In this document: positions 7,445-17,308 of the stretch, one piece after another
Layout of the letters: every line of letters begins with the position of its first letter
Numbering within the stretch: position 1 is the stretch's first letter
Source of the DNA: Rhizobium sophorae
GTDB lineage: Bacteria; Pseudomonadota; Alphaproteobacteria; Rhizobiales; Rhizobiaceae
Assembly (NCBI RefSeq): GCF_013087515.1
Contig: NZ_JABFCN010000028.1
Coordinates: forward strand, 62,001-126,000
Direction of reading: 5' to 3'
DNA: 64,000 nt
Notes under the pieces: generated by a model
Told to the model about the DNA's origin: nothing
The model's database searches: none
What the model saw: only the letters and a program-made list of their open reading frames with translations
Position numbers and translations under genes: made by a program

Positions 7445-10144
7445 ATGCGGGCAAGCTCTGTGTTTCGCAGGACCAGGAAACAGAAGCTTCTTTCACGGAT
7501 TTGCTTCGCGGTGCTGAGTTCCGGCTGTTCGTTCGCAACGCCGGCTTTAAGCAGCGCGGGAAAGCGTCGGGAGTTTATAGCACGGCACCTTTATCTCTCG
7601 ATAGTGTCGGGAGCGGTGCTTATGGCCCTGTCCGCGGGGGCGGCCTCGGCCCAAACCGCTTTTTGGACCGGAGCAACAAGCAGTGACTGGACAGACGCGA
7701 GCAACTGGTCGGCGGGCATCGCTCCCGTCGCCGGTCAACCCGTAACCATTGGTCAGCCGCCATCGCAGGGGCCGACTGTCCTCGGCGTCAACGGGCCGGT
7801 CGGCGTCTCGGTGGGAATCACAGCCGTGGGCCAAGCTGGTACAGTGCCTGGGGTTCTGACGATCCAGAATGGTAGCACCCTGACAAGCACGGGCCAGGCC
7901 CGGCTGGGAATTGCGGCTGGAAGCACCGGCATCGTCACGGTGACAGGACCGGGATCGCAATGGAACGCGCTCGGACCTCTTGTACTCGGTTTTCAAGGCG
8001 CTGGTACGCTCAACATTCAGAACGGCGGGCAAGTCGGCGCGACAACCACGACCCTAGGTAGCGGCGTGACATCTTCCGGCACGCTCAACATCACCGGCGG
8101 CGGCACGCTGCAGGCTCAAACCTTGCGCGGCGGCGCAGGCGCGAGCCAGGCCAATTTCGATGATGGTATTCTGCGCGCTACCGCCGCTAACGCGACCTTC
8201 ATCAACGGATTTTCCGGCAGCGAGCTCAATCTGCTCGCCGGCGGGCTGACACTCGATACCAACGGCTTCACCGTAGGCACCGACGCCGCGTCCGGGTTCA
8301 CCGGCGTCGGTGGCCTGACCGTCACCGGTGGCGGTGTCTTCAGCCTGCTGGCGAGCAGCATTTATACCGGCGAGACGCAGATCGATTTCGGCAGCAGCCT
8401 CGCCCTTTCCGGCGCCGGCGCCGTCGCCAATTCCAGCCGGGTTGTCGCCGACGGCGCTCTTGACGTTTCCGGGGCAGCAGCCCCGACCATCCAGAGCCTG
8501 GCCGGCAGCGGCACCGTGCTGCTCGGGCCCCAAACCCTGACGATCGCTAATGCCAACGACACCTTCGCGGGCGTGATCGGCGGCACGGGTGGGCTGACCG
8601 TCACCGGCGGCAGCCAGACGCTTTCGGGCGTCAACACCTATACTGGCGCCACGACGGTGAGCGGCGGCCGGCTCGCCGTCAATGGCTCGATCGCCAGCCC
8701 GGTCACGACATCGGGCGTCGGTATTCTCGGCGGCACCGGCACGATCTTCGGCGATGTGACCAATGCCGGCGTGGTGGCGCCGGGCAATTCCATCGGCACG
8801 CTGACGATATCAGGTAACTATATTGGCAGCGGCGGCACTCTGGAGATCGAGAGCGTGCTCGGCGACGATACTTCCGCGACCGACCGCCTCGTCGTCACCG
8901 GCAACACATCAGGCACCACCGATGTCAAGGTGACCAACCTCGGGGGCGGTGGCGGACAAACCGTCGAAGGCATCAAGATCGTCGATGTCGGCGGTACGTC
9001 GGCCGGCACCTTCTCGCTGCTCGGCGACTATGTGTTCGAGGGCGATCAGGCCGTGGTCGGCGGCGCCTATGCCTATCGACTTTACCAAGGTGGCGTCAGC
9101 ACGCCTGCCGATGGCGACTGGTATCTGCGCTCAGCCATTCTCGATGCCGCAGGCACCGCGACCGGGCCGCTATACGCGCCGAGCGTGCCGCTCTACGAGG
9201 CCTATGCCGGCGTGCTGCAGAACCTCAACGAATTCGGCACGCTGCGCCAGCGCACCGGCGGCCGCGAAGTGGACGGTGGCCAATCCGCCGCCCAGAACGA
9301 CCCTTCCAAGGCGATCTGGACCCGCATCGACGGGACGCATTCGCATTTCGAACCGGAGACTTCGACGACGGGCACCGAATATGACGTCGACAGCTGGACG
9401 CTGCAGGCGGGCGTCGACGGAATGCTGCACGAAAGCGGGGCAGGCATGCTGATCGGCGGGCTCAGCTTTCATGTCGATACGGCCTCGGCAGACGTCTCTT
9501 CGCGCTTCGGCAAGGGCGATATCGACACCACAGGCTACGGCTTCGACGGCACCTTGACCTGGTACGGCAACAGCGGCTTCTACATCGACACGCAGGCTGG
9601 CGTGACCTGGTACAGCAGTGATCTTAAATCCTCGACGCTTCATGCCACGCTTGCCGACGACAATGACGGCTTCGGCTATGGGCTCAGCGTCGAAGCCGGC
9701 CAGAAGATTGCGCTGACCAACCAATGGTCGCTGACGCCGCAGGCGCAGCTTGCCTATTCCTCCGTGCGTTTCGATGATTTCACCGATCAATATGGCGCCG
9801 CCACATCGCTCGACGACGGCGACAGCCTGACCGGCCGTCTCGGCATCTCAGCCGATTATGACAACGACTGGAAGGATGTCTCCGGAAGGACCAGCCGCTC
9901 GAAGCTCTACGGCATCGCCAATCTCTACTACGACTTCCTCGACGGCTCGGATGTCGATGTCTCGGGGACCAGCCTAGTCAGCGAGAACCAGGCGCTCTGG
10001 GGCGGCCTTGGCATGGGCGGCTCGCTCAGCTGGGCGGACGACCGATACGCGGCCTACGGCGAGGCCTTCGCCCGCACCAGCCTCAAGGACTTTGGCGATA
10101 GCAACGCCGTCGGGGCCAAGGTCAGGTTCAGCGTGAAGTGGTAG
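7445..10144 (+). CDS. autotransporter outer-membrane beta-barrel protein
   Basis: The 899-residue type V secretion protein has an unusually long N-terminal leader with a basic stretch (RRTRKQK), then a second hydrophobic core ending AGAASA-QT, so cleavage is expected near residue 69. The passenger (about 70-600) is rich in G/T/S/N with beta-helix repeats, including the autotransporter-associated strand motif (SGVNTYTGATTVSGGRLAVNG). Residues about 640-899 form the translocator barrel, ending in FSVKW with a C-terminal aromatic residue as needed for BAM recognition. It is monocistronic. No catalytic motif is seen in the passenger; an adhesion or surface role is likely but unproven. Confidence 0.9.
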   Translation: MRASSVFRRTRKQKLLSRICFAVLSSGCSFATPALSSAGKRREFIARHLYLSIVSGAVLMALSAGAASAQTAFWTGATSSDWTDASNWSAGIAPVAGQPVTIGQPPSQGPTVLGVNGPVGVSVGITAVGQAGTVPGVLTIQNGSTLTSTGQARLGIAAGSTGIVTVTGPGSQWNALGPLVLGFQGAGTLNIQNGGQVGATTTTLGSGVTSSGTLNITGGGTLQAQTLRGGAGASQANFDDGILRATAANATFINGFSGSELNLLAGGLTLDTNGFTVGTDAASGFTGVGGLTVTGGGVFSLLASSIYTGETQIDFGSSLALSGAGAVANSSRVVADGALDVSGAAAPTIQSLAGSGTVLLGPQTLTIANANDTFAGVIGGTGGLTVTGGSQTLSGVNTYTGATTVSGGRLAVNGSIASPVTTSGVGILGGTGTIFGDVTNAGVVAPGNSIGTLTISGNYIGSGGTLEIESVLGDDTSATDRLVVTGNTSGTTDVKVTNLGGGGGQTVEGIKIVDVGGTSAGTFSLLGDYVFEGDQAVVGGAYAYRLYQGGVSTPADGDWYLRSAILDAAGTATGPLYAPSVPLYEAYAGVLQNLNEFGTLRQRTGGREVDGGQSAAQNDPSKAIWTRIDGTHSHFEPETSTTGTEYDVDSWTLQAGVDGMLHESGAGMLIGGLSFHVDTASADVSSRFGKGDIDTTGYGFDGTLTWYGNSGFYIDTQAGVTWYSSDLKSSTLHATLADDNDGFGYGLSVEAGQKIALTNQWSLTPQAQLAYSSVRFDDFTDQYGAATSLDDGDSLTGRLGISADYDNDWKDVSGRTSRSKLYGIANLYYDFLDGSDVDVSGTSLVSENQALWGGLGMGGSLSWADDRYAAYGEAFARTSLKDFGDSNAVGAKVRFSVKW

Positions 10145-10185
10145 CGGGCATGGCTGCCGGAGGGCGCCAGGTCGGAAGTCGACCT

Positions 10186-10539
10186 AGAGCCTTTCCGGGT
10201 TAGATTGCAGCATTCTGTTGGCTCAAACGGAGTCGGATGGTCGACCGGCCGGCGCACGTCGTAGCCCAGATCTACGGCCAAGCCGGCCGGTCGATCAGCC
10301 GGCCCGTTTCAGCCAACCCTCCCGCAGATTTGCCTGGCAAAACTGCAAGACTTAAGAATCGCCGGACGCACTTGTCGCTTCGCATGGCAAAGCGGTGCGG
10401 CCGGTGGGCCGGGCATCTTTCCGCCAGGATCAAAGGCGATCGGCTCGGACGTACCTTGGGGTATGCTCTTCGCCAATCGCCTCTGCCCTGACGAAAACCT
10501 GCTCCGGCAGAATGCTTCAATCTAACCCGGAAAGGCTCT
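10186..10539. repeat. 354-bp MITE-like element, copy 1
   Basis: The ends form a 32-bp inverted repeat with one mismatch: left AGAGCCTTTCCGGGTTAGAT..., right reverse complement identical over the same bases. The same length and nearly the same sequence recur at 35270-35623, with scattered substitutions, and a one-ended fragment lies at 34284-34367. No transposase gene is inside, so it looks like a non-autonomous element moved in trans. Reading frames inside it are not real genes. Confidence 0.88.
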
Positions 10540-10677
10540 GAAGGGTCAGGTTGTCAGAATTTCCATCGAGCGGGCAATTGATTTCATCATGTAACGATCT
10601 ACTTTTGCGGCAGTGTCGAGGCTCCGGTATCGGTCGAGGGCTGCACGCAAAGCCGGTGCGACTGTGGGGGAGAGACT

Positions 10678-11592
10678 TTGAAATATCTGCGCACGACGCT
10701 CGGGCCTAAGAGCAAATCCGAACTTGGGATGATCCTCCCGCACGAGCACGTCTTCGTCGATCTCAGGACGCCGGACCAGCCCGGTTATGCCGAAGCAGTG
10801 ACCGACGACGTCGTTCGGCTGATGGCCCCCGAGATCGAGCGGATCAAGAAGCTCGGGGTAACGGCATTGGTCGAATGCTCGACAGGCGGCGTCGGACGCC
10901 GTGCGGATATCGATCTTGCCGTGTCCCTTGCGACGGATTTTCCGATCGTCGTTCCCACCGGCAATTACCGTGAACCCTGGATTCCCGAATGGGTCCGCCA
11001 TGCCTCCGAGAAGGAACTGGAGGCATGGATGCTCCGTGAGCTGACGGAGCAGATCGACAAGACCGGGTTCGAGGCAGGCTGGATCAAGCTCAGCGCCGGT
11101 GATGACGGGATGACGGCGCTCGAGACGAAAATCCTGCGGGCAGCCGCGCGCGCTGCGGCTCAGACGGGCGCCGTCATCGGCAGCCATACGATCAGGGGAC
11201 GGGTCGTCATGGATCAGCTCGATGTCATCGAGGCGGAAGGCTATCGGGCCGACAGGTTCATCTCGATCCACACGCAGGAAGAAAAGGACTTCGGCTATAA
11301 TGTCGCCGTTGCCGAGCGGGGCGCCTGGATCGAATATGACCATGTGGGCCGGGCCGGGGATGAGGAGGTGGCCGAGCTGGTGATAAAGGCGCTGGATGCT
11401 GGCTGCGGCGACCGCCTGTTGTTAAGCCATGACCGGGGCTGGTTCGATCCGGCGCTGCCGATGGGCGGGACACCCAAGCCTTACACCCATCTTTCCGCGG
11501 TCCTGTTGCCCGAGTTGAAACGGCGGGGCATAGACGACGGCACCCTGACGCGCCTGACCCACGACAATCCGTTCGAGGCTTTCGCCCGATAG
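10678..11592 (+). CDS. phosphotriesterase-related metal-dependent hydrolase
   Basis: A 304-residue amidohydrolase-superfamily TIM barrel of the phosphotriesterase-like type. The binuclear metal ligands are visible: PHEHVF (HxH near residue 21), WIKLSAG (bridging Lys, about 138), GSHT and SIHTQ (two His), and LLSHDRG (the catalytic Asp region). Such enzymes act as lactonases, carboxylesterases or phosphotriesterases; substrate is not predictable here. The start is a TTG at 10678 preceded by GGGGGAGAG; no ATG is nearby, so this start is plausible. It lies just after a 354-bp repeat element and has no operon partner. Confidence 0.86.
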   Translation: MKYLRTTLGPKSKSELGMILPHEHVFVDLRTPDQPGYAEAVTDDVVRLMAPEIERIKKLGVTALVECSTGGVGRRADIDLAVSLATDFPIVVPTGNYREPWIPEWVRHASEKELEAWMLRELTEQIDKTGFEAGWIKLSAGDDGMTALETKILRAAARAAAQTGAVIGSHTIRGRVVMDQLDVIEAEGYRADRFISIHTQEEKDFGYNVAVAERGAWIEYDHVGRAGDEEVAELVIKALDAGCGDRLLLSHDRGWFDPALPMGGTPKPYTHLSAVLLPELKRRGIDDGTLTRLTHDNPFEAFAR

Positions 11593-11647
11593 GGGAGTGG
11601 CCGGGCACGATCCAATATCTCTATCCCCATTTGGCTTGTCTCTGTTA

Positions 11648-12502
11648 TTAGACGCACATCGATCTTGCGACATGTTCGTCGATGGCGGAAATGATCTCTT
11701 CCCAATCTCCGGGATGAAGTTCGTGGCCGCCACCCTCGATCTTCACGAACTTCGCATCTTTCACAGTCCGCGCGAGTGTCTCTCCGTGCGTCGGCGGAAA
11801 GACCGGATCAGCGGTGCCGTGAAGGACGAGAAGCGGCACGTTCATCTCGTCGAGCCGGCCCCGCCATGTCTCGCCGATCTCAAAGAGGACGCTGTGGTTG
11901 GTGGCGCTCAGATAGCCTCCGGAGCGGTCGAAGTCCCGTTCGAGGAAGGCTCGAGTTCCGGCTTCGTCGAATGGACGTGCCATTCCGGCGGTCAGGCGCA
12001 AATCCTCGACCAGGTACGCGACCGCGTCCGCCCGGTCCGACCAGTCCGCCTCCACGGCCATATGTTCCAGCCAGGCCTCGCCGCTCGGAGGGAAATGGGA
12101 TGTATCCACACCGACTGGCGAAGTACTGATCGCCGTTAGGGAAAGCACGCGTTCCGGGCTCTTCAGTGCGGCCACCTGCCCGACCATGCCGCCGAGGGAA
12201 AAGCCGACGATATGAGCGTTCGGGATTCCGTAACCGTCGAGCACGCGGAAGACGTCATCGACGGCGTCCTCGAAAGTGTAGCCGGGCCGACCGGGCGGAT
12301 ATTTGGTCGAAAGGCCCGAATCGCGCTGGTCGTAGCGGATCACGAAGCGACCCCGTTCGCCGAGCCGGCGGCAGAATTCCTCCGGCCACCACAGCATCGA
12401 CGCCATTCCGCCCATGATCAGAAGTAGCGGCGGCTGGTTCGGATCGCCGAAGCTCTGCGTCGCGAGCTCGACTCCGTCCGTGCGGATCATCAGCCCACTC
12501 AT
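11648..12502 (-). CDS. alpha/beta hydrolase
   Basis: A 284-residue alpha/beta-hydrolase-fold enzyme with the oxyanion region LLIMGGMASM, the nucleophile elbow GFSLGG, the acid in GTADPVFPP and the catalytic His in GGGHELHPGDW. ATG 12502 was chosen because it overlaps the stop of the upstream glutathione-transferase gene by 4 bases (ATGA) and because the fold starts there; the frame upstream is antisense noise. Members cleave esters, lactones or C-C bonds. Coupling with the transferase gene suggests a joint detoxification or aromatic/xenobiotic pathway. Confidence 0.9.
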   Translation of the reverse strand: MSGLMIRTDGVELATQSFGDPNQPPLLLIMGGMASMLWWPEEFCRRLGERGRFVIRYDQRDSGLSTKYPPGRPGYTFEDAVDDVFRVLDGYGIPNAHIVGFSLGGMVGQVAALKSPERVLSLTAISTSPVGVDTSHFPPSGEAWLEHMAVEADWSDRADAVAYLVEDLRLTAGMARPFDEAGTRAFLERDFDRSGGYLSATNHSVLFEIGETWRGRLDEMNVPLLVLHGTADPVFPPTHGETLARTVKDAKFVKIEGGGHELHPGDWEEIISAIDEHVARSMCV

Positions 12503-13080
12503 GCCAGGCCCTCTCGGTGCAGCGCGGCTTGCACCGCCGGCCGTTGTTCGATCCGTGCGATGTATTCGTCTAACGGCTCGGGCAGAGCGAATCCGAGTTG
12601 AGCTGCGCCCCACGCGAGTTGGAAAAGATAGGCATCAGCGACCATGAAGGTCTCTCCGAACAGATAACCCCGTTCAAGTCGGCCGGCGACGAAGCCGAAC
12701 CAGTGCACTATTTGCTGGCCCGTCGGCTCCCTGGCTTCCTCCGGAAGCGATAGGTAGGTGGGAAAGCGCTTGTGAATCTCGGTTGCGAGAAAGCTCAGCA
12801 TCTCGAGCAGGCGGAAGCGGCCCAGATGACCCTGCGGTGCCAACTCCGGTGCGCGGTCGGCGATCCAAGCCAGGATGGCAACATTTTCGGTCAGCACCTC
12901 ACCATCGTCGAACATAAGGGCGGGCACATAGCCCGCCGGATTGATGTCCATGTATCGGCCGCCCCCTTCAATCTGCTTCGTCTCTAGGTCGACCTTGACC
13001 AGGTCGAATTGAATTCCAGCCTCCAGCATGGCGATGTGGTCCGCCAAGCTGGAGAATCCGGGCGTAGAGTAAAGTTTCAT
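12499..13080 (-). CDS. glutathione S-transferase family protein
   Basis: The 193-residue protein has a thioredoxin-fold N-terminal domain (MKLYSTPGFSSLADHIAMLEAG; the cis-Pro region NPAGYVPAL; the glutathione-carboxylate site LTENVAILAWI) and an all-helical C-terminal domain with the conserved FMVADAYLFQLAWG N-capping box. It is expected to conjugate or use glutathione in the cytoplasm, perhaps as a beta-class enzyme. It is first in a two-gene unit with an alpha/beta hydrolase and divergent from a large LuxR-type regulator. Confidence 0.92.
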   Translation of the reverse strand: MKLYSTPGFSSLADHIAMLEAGIQFDLVKVDLETKQIEGGGRYMDINPAGYVPALMFDDGEVLTENVAILAWIADRAPELAPQGHLGRFRLLEMLSFLATEIHKRFPTYLSLPEEAREPTGQQIVHWFGFVAGRLERGYLFGETFMVADAYLFQLAWGAAQLGFALPEPLDEYIARIEQRPAVQAALHREGLA

Positions 13081-13451
13081 CCAACCGTTCCTTCCTTCGT
13101 TTCATCTGCCCATGGTCCAAGAAGAGGTGGGCAGGGTCAGGCGGTTACCCGATCGCCCGTGTTCAGATGTCCTCTCGATGTCCGCATACTGTGGCTAAGG
13201 TGGGGGGTGCCGCATCGGGCATATTGAGTAGGACCGGTTGGAAATGCACGTCCGGGGGCAGAAAAATCCAGCCGAACCGACTGAGTGCATCTAGTCGGCG
13301 GCGCTCTGCATCAACCGCAACTCTGCCTTGGAAGGCCTGCCTGCTGGTGTTCACTAACCGTCGGGATCGGGCAGCCTGCTGCCGGTTGTACACATGGGAT
13401 GATTATGGCTTCATCTCGGCTAATCTCGAATTCCAGGTATCGGAGCATTTT
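13081..13451. other. divergent promoter region between GST operon and LuxR-type regulator
   Basis: A 371-base gap. The open frame running into the regulator begins at 13167 but its first ~95 codons show no protein-family pattern, while GGAG six bases before GTG 13452 marks a good start. The region therefore probably holds both promoters and operator sites; no clear dyad was found by eye. Confidence 0.45.
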
Positions 13452-16331
13452 GTGTCGACTTTCCGCAAAAGGGCGCGGTTCTCGGGCAGAGCCGCAGAAC
13501 TCAAATCCATGGAAACCGCTTTCCGAGATGTCTCTGACGGTCGGCAATGTTGCATTCTTCTCGGGGCAGAAGCAGGTGGCGGAAAAAGTCGGCTGGTCGA
13601 GGAGTTCGCCGAGCGACTCTCAGGCCGGGCCTTGATCCTAAAAGGTGGGTGCATTGAGCAACGGGAATCGGCCTTACCTTACGCGCCTATTACAGCTCTT
13701 CTGCATGAATTGGTTCGTCTGCGCGGCCAGTCGGCAGTCGGATCGCTTGTCAGCGGCGAGGGTGCCCGAGAACTGGCCTGGCTTCTTCCCGAACTCGGCG
13801 AGACCTCCGAGCGATTTGATGCTGGCATCGCAAGGTCGCGGCTGTTCGAGACACTTCGAAAGTTGTTCGAGGAATTGGCGCGCGAGATGCCGCTCATCCT
13901 GGTCATCGAGGACATTCACTGGGCCGATCAGGGAACCTGCGATTTGCTTCGCTTTCTTTCGACGCGGCTGAAGAAAACTCGGGTCATGCTGATCGTCACC
14001 TATCGACCCGAGGAGGCGAACGGCCCCAACGCATTGCGGACAACCATCGTGGACCTCTCTCTTTCCGAAGGCTCTGAAGTGCTGAAACTTCCTCGCCTCA
14101 CCCGCGCGGAGATCGCCGTGCAGCTCCAGGGCCTGCTCGGGTCGCCGCCAACGCCTGCTATGATTAACAGCGTGTATTTGCGGGGCTGCGGAATCCCGCT
14201 GTTCACCGAGGCACTTATCGATGCGAGCGGAAGCTTGCGCACAGATGTTCCAGGCTCGCTCAACGATTACCTGCTGAGAGGCGTGAGAGACCTGCCGGCA
14301 TCCACGGGCGAGTTGCTGAAAGTGCTGGCGCTCGGCGGACCCCATATTACCCATTCGCTACTTCGCAACGTGACGGACAAACCTGACCTCGAGCTCGCGC
14401 AACTGTTGCGCCCCGCGATTTCGGCGGGGGTGGTCGCGGCCGAGCGTGATGGATATGCGTTCCGCCACGCGCTCATCCAGGACGCTGTGCGGAGCGACCT
14501 GATCGCCGGCGAAAAGGTGGCCATCCATCGCTTCTATGCCGACGTGCTCGAACGCGGACCAGTTCCAAGCTATCGGATTTGGCATTCCGTAGCGCTCGCG
14601 CGTCATCTGCACGGCGCCGGCCAAGCGGAACGGTGCCTAAAATGGGCCTGGCATGCTGCTGCGGAAGCCGCTGCCACTTTCGCCTATGTAGACCAGATGG
14701 AGATGCTGAAGCTCGTGTTAGCGGCGTGGCCCGAGGTCGAAGGTGCGACTGGATTGATCGGCGTGGACCATTGCAAGGTGTTGGAACTCGCTGCTGACGC
14801 CGCCTGCTGGGCAGCGGAGGCGGAGCAGGGGCTCGCCTTTGTCGAACGCGCACTCGCCGAACTGGATACCGACGGCGATGGCGAACAATTGGCGGCGCTT
14901 CTTCTGCAGCGCGCGGTAATGCGTCAGCACGCGCTTCTTCCAGGCGAGATCACAGACCTTGAGCGCGCGCTCGATCATGCAGTCCGTCCCACAAGGTTGC
15001 GCGCTGATGCCCTCGGGCAGTTTTCCCGTGCGCTGATTTTACGGAGAGAGTTCGATCGCGCCAGGTGCTTGGGCGTGGAACTGAGGGATTTGGCGGAGAG
15101 GCTCGACGATGAGGAGTATCGTATCGAGGCCCTGATCATTGCGGCGTCGCTGGACATGGCGCTGAACGTGTCTCGCATCGAGGCCCATCGGACCGTCGCA
15201 ATGCAGGCGGAGCAGGTGTCCATAGGCCGAGTCGAGATTCTTGCGGGCGCAGCACTGCTGCAGGCCCTGCTCGACGCAGGAGAATATGGTGAAATCATTG
15301 AGATCGGACCGGCGATTTTTGCGCGGACGGTCGAGCTCGGGCAGGCACGGTATATAGGAGCACTTGTTGGTTCGCCCCTCTGCCGCGCCTTCTTGGTCTT
15401 GGGCCGTGTCTCCGAAGCCACTGAGACATGCGAACGGATGGCGGCACTGGATCCGCTGGCATTGGGGCTTGTTCACGTCTTCGAATGCCAAGCGGAGATC
15501 GCCTTGGCATTGGGGGATGCGGATCGAATTGGCGCGCTGGCAAGATCGTTGCGCGCTCTCCCGCCAGGCCCCCAAGTTGTCAGCCGTATGGCGGCCAACC
15601 TTCTGCGATTTGACATTGAAAGCTCAGCGTTATCAGGTGACATGGATCAGTCGGCGCTTTTGGTCAGATTCGCTCTGGCGCATCTGGAGAAGCGAGGGAG
15701 CGCCTCCTGGCCGCTCCTGGCTTCCGCCATCCGCGTTGCCGTCGATACGAACCAGAGAGACATTGCTCTGGAATTGGCCGAGCTTGCCGCTCAGACCCCG
15801 TGCCGAAATATGGTAGAGCAGACCGAGAGGCTGGCGATTTTGGCTGAGATGTCGCGCGCCACGGTTTCTGATCTCGATGGATGGGCTGCAGTTGCCCAAA
15901 GCTGGGCTGGATTGAACCAGCCCTTTCGGCAGGCGTACGCCCTTATGCAGGCAGGTGCCGCCGCAGTGAACGCCGGTAAGCGGGCGAGTGGAGTGCGCCA
16001 TTTCAGGCACGGTGCGAAGCTTGCTCATTCGATCGGCGCCCGACTTTTGGCCAACCAGATTGAAGCCCTCGCTGCAAAAGCGCGTATTAATTTACGGGAT
16101 GAAGAGGATGAGGAGGCGCCGAAGGCGCCCCTCGGCCTGACAGATCGAGAATTCGAGGTCCTCCGGCTCGTAGCGGCTGGCCATAGCAATCGGGAGATCG
16201 CGAAGAATCTATTCATTTCCTCGAAAACGGCGAGCGTTCATGTGTCTAACATTTTGAGCAAGCTTTCCGTCTCCAGCCGGGGCGCGGCCGCAGCCGTCGC
16301 ACACCGGCTTAGGATCATTGATCTGGGATAG
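13452..16331 (+). CDS. large LuxR-family transcriptional regulator with AAA ATPase domain
   Basis: A 959-residue MalT-like/LAL-type regulator. It has a Walker A GAEAGGGKSR (about 37-46), a Walker B region PLILVIEDIHWAD, a long helical, TPR-like middle, and a C-terminal LuxR HTH (LTDREFEVLRLVAAGHSNREIAKNL, about 896-957). Such proteins bind ATP and an inducer, oligomerise and activate sigma70 promoters. GTG 13452 is preceded by GGAG at six bases. It is divergent from the GST/hydrolase operon, its likely target. The N-terminal HTH sometimes seen in relatives is absent. Confidence 0.88.
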   Translation: MSTFRKRARFSGRAAELKSMETAFRDVSDGRQCCILLGAEAGGGKSRLVEEFAERLSGRALILKGGCIEQRESALPYAPITALLHELVRLRGQSAVGSLVSGEGARELAWLLPELGETSERFDAGIARSRLFETLRKLFEELAREMPLILVIEDIHWADQGTCDLLRFLSTRLKKTRVMLIVTYRPEEANGPNALRTTIVDLSLSEGSEVLKLPRLTRAEIAVQLQGLLGSPPTPAMINSVYLRGCGIPLFTEALIDASGSLRTDVPGSLNDYLLRGVRDLPASTGELLKVLALGGPHITHSLLRNVTDKPDLELAQLLRPAISAGVVAAERDGYAFRHALIQDAVRSDLIAGEKVAIHRFYADVLERGPVPSYRIWHSVALARHLHGAGQAERCLKWAWHAAAEAAATFAYVDQMEMLKLVLAAWPEVEGATGLIGVDHCKVLELAADAACWAAEAEQGLAFVERALAELDTDGDGEQLAALLLQRAVMRQHALLPGEITDLERALDHAVRPTRLRADALGQFSRALILRREFDRARCLGVELRDLAERLDDEEYRIEALIIAASLDMALNVSRIEAHRTVAMQAEQVSIGRVEILAGAALLQALLDAGEYGEIIEIGPAIFARTVELGQARYIGALVGSPLCRAFLVLGRVSEATETCERMAALDPLALGLVHVFECQAEIALALGDADRIGALARSLRALPPGPQVVSRMAANLLRFDIESSALSGDMDQSALLVRFALAHLEKRGSASWPLLASAIRVAVDTNQRDIALELAELAAQTPCRNMVEQTERLAILAEMSRATVSDLDGWAAVAQSWAGLNQPFRQAYALMQAGAAAVNAGKRASGVRHFRHGAKLAHSIGARLLANQIEALAAKARINLRDEEDEEAPKAPLGLTDREFEVLRLVAAGHSNREIAKNLFISSKTASVHVSNILSKLSVSSRGAAAAVAHRLRIIDLG

Positions 16332-16683
16332 AGTTTGTTGGTTCGGATGCACAGTGCGTATAAGGATTGGACAAGGAAATTCGGGTGGACCGCAGTGATC
16401 AAGCAAGATTGCGTCCTCAGCCGTCGGCTCCGGAGGGCGACGGCCGCTTCGGCCATCTGTCGATTCTATCGGTGGGTGGCACGCCGATATTTGGTGCGCC
16501 ACTGCCAGCCTCCCGCCTCGATTCTGCTTATTGTTTGCCGATTGGAAGGCCTCGAAAGTGCTCCATCACTCGCCACGCGACAAGCTTTAATTGCGCGAAG
16601 GGCGTTTGTTCCAATTCCAGGCCAAATGATTGATCAGTCGGGCTTGCTGGGGCTTTTTCAGAAATCGATGGCGATACCAGCAT
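16332..16683. other. convergent intergenic region, no gene seen
   Basis: A 352-base gap between the 3' ends of the LuxR-type regulator and the acetyltransferase gene. Short frames here have no family-like pattern, no good ribosome site, and no strong terminator hairpin was found. Confidence 0.45.
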
Positions 16684-17220
16684 CTATGAGAAGTCGCGCT
16701 CGTCGAACAGAAGCGCCATGCTGATCGCATCGATGAACCGACCGTCGATGCGTGCCGCACGCCGGACGATGCCTTCGCGGGCAAATCCCATCTTTTCGTA
16801 GAGAGCGATAGCACGGGCGTTGTCTTCGTAAACATCGAGTTCAACCCTGGCGAAACCGCCTTTCTGTGCGGCTCTCAAGGTCGTCTGGATGAGCCTTCGT
16901 CCCAGACCTCTGCCCCGACAGGCGGGAAGGATCCCCATTCCGAGGTTTCCGCGATGGGCGTGCGACGGGAAAAAATGCCGGCTGATGTCACACCAACCGA
17001 CGACCTGGTTCTGCGCGACGGCAACGAATTGCGGATTGCCCTTCGCAATCATGCCCATCACGAACTCACGAGTCTGGGGCAGGGGCGATGCTTCCAGCAT
17101 GGACAGGTATTTTTTCTCCCGCGCTACGACGTCCAGCGTACGATGAAAGCTGTCGATATGGACGGCAGCGATCGGCTCGATCCTGATGCCTGACGTATCC
17201 GACAATGCTGCTGCATCCAT
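16684..17220 (-). CDS. GNAT family N-acetyltransferase
   Basis: A 178-residue acetyl-CoA-dependent acetyltransferase. The acetyl-CoA pyrophosphate loop RGRGLGRRLIQTTLR is flanked by NLGMGILPACR (beta4) and VELDVYEDNARAIALYEKMGFAREG (motif B), the classic RimI-like order. ATG 17220 follows AAGGAG at six bases; the upstream extension is rejected. The substrate may be a protein N-terminus, amine or antibiotic. It is divergent from a histidine kinase gene 88 bases away, but no functional link is evident. Confidence 0.9.
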   Translation of the reverse strand: MDAAALSDTSGIRIEPIAAVHIDSFHRTLDVVAREKKYLSMLEASPLPQTREFVMGMIAKGNPQFVAVAQNQVVGWCDISRHFFPSHAHRGNLGMGILPACRGRGLGRRLIQTTLRAAQKGGFARVELDVYEDNARAIALYEKMGFAREGIVRRAARIDGRFIDAISMALLFDERDFS

Positions 17221-17308
17221 GTGCTTCTCCTTCAACGATTGCGGAATGCCTATCGGAGACCTGCCGCAGACCCCGCACGGGAGCGCATAATTCACGGTCC
17301 GTCAACCT

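Noticed and set aside
10237..10491. short frames inside the 354-bp elements (also 35321-35575)
   Set aside because: They exist only because the element is GC-rich and are repeated with each copy; no ribosome sites and no protein family.
10546..11343. 265-codon minus-strand frame whose end (10546-10680) looks protein-like
   Set aside because: Most of it is antisense of the phosphotriesterase-like gene; the last ~45 codons could be a gene remnant, but no family could be named.
13167..13451. 95-codon N-terminal extension of the LuxR-type regulator
   Set aside because: No domain in the extension, and GTG 13452 has a well-spaced GGAG; the extension covers the promoter region.
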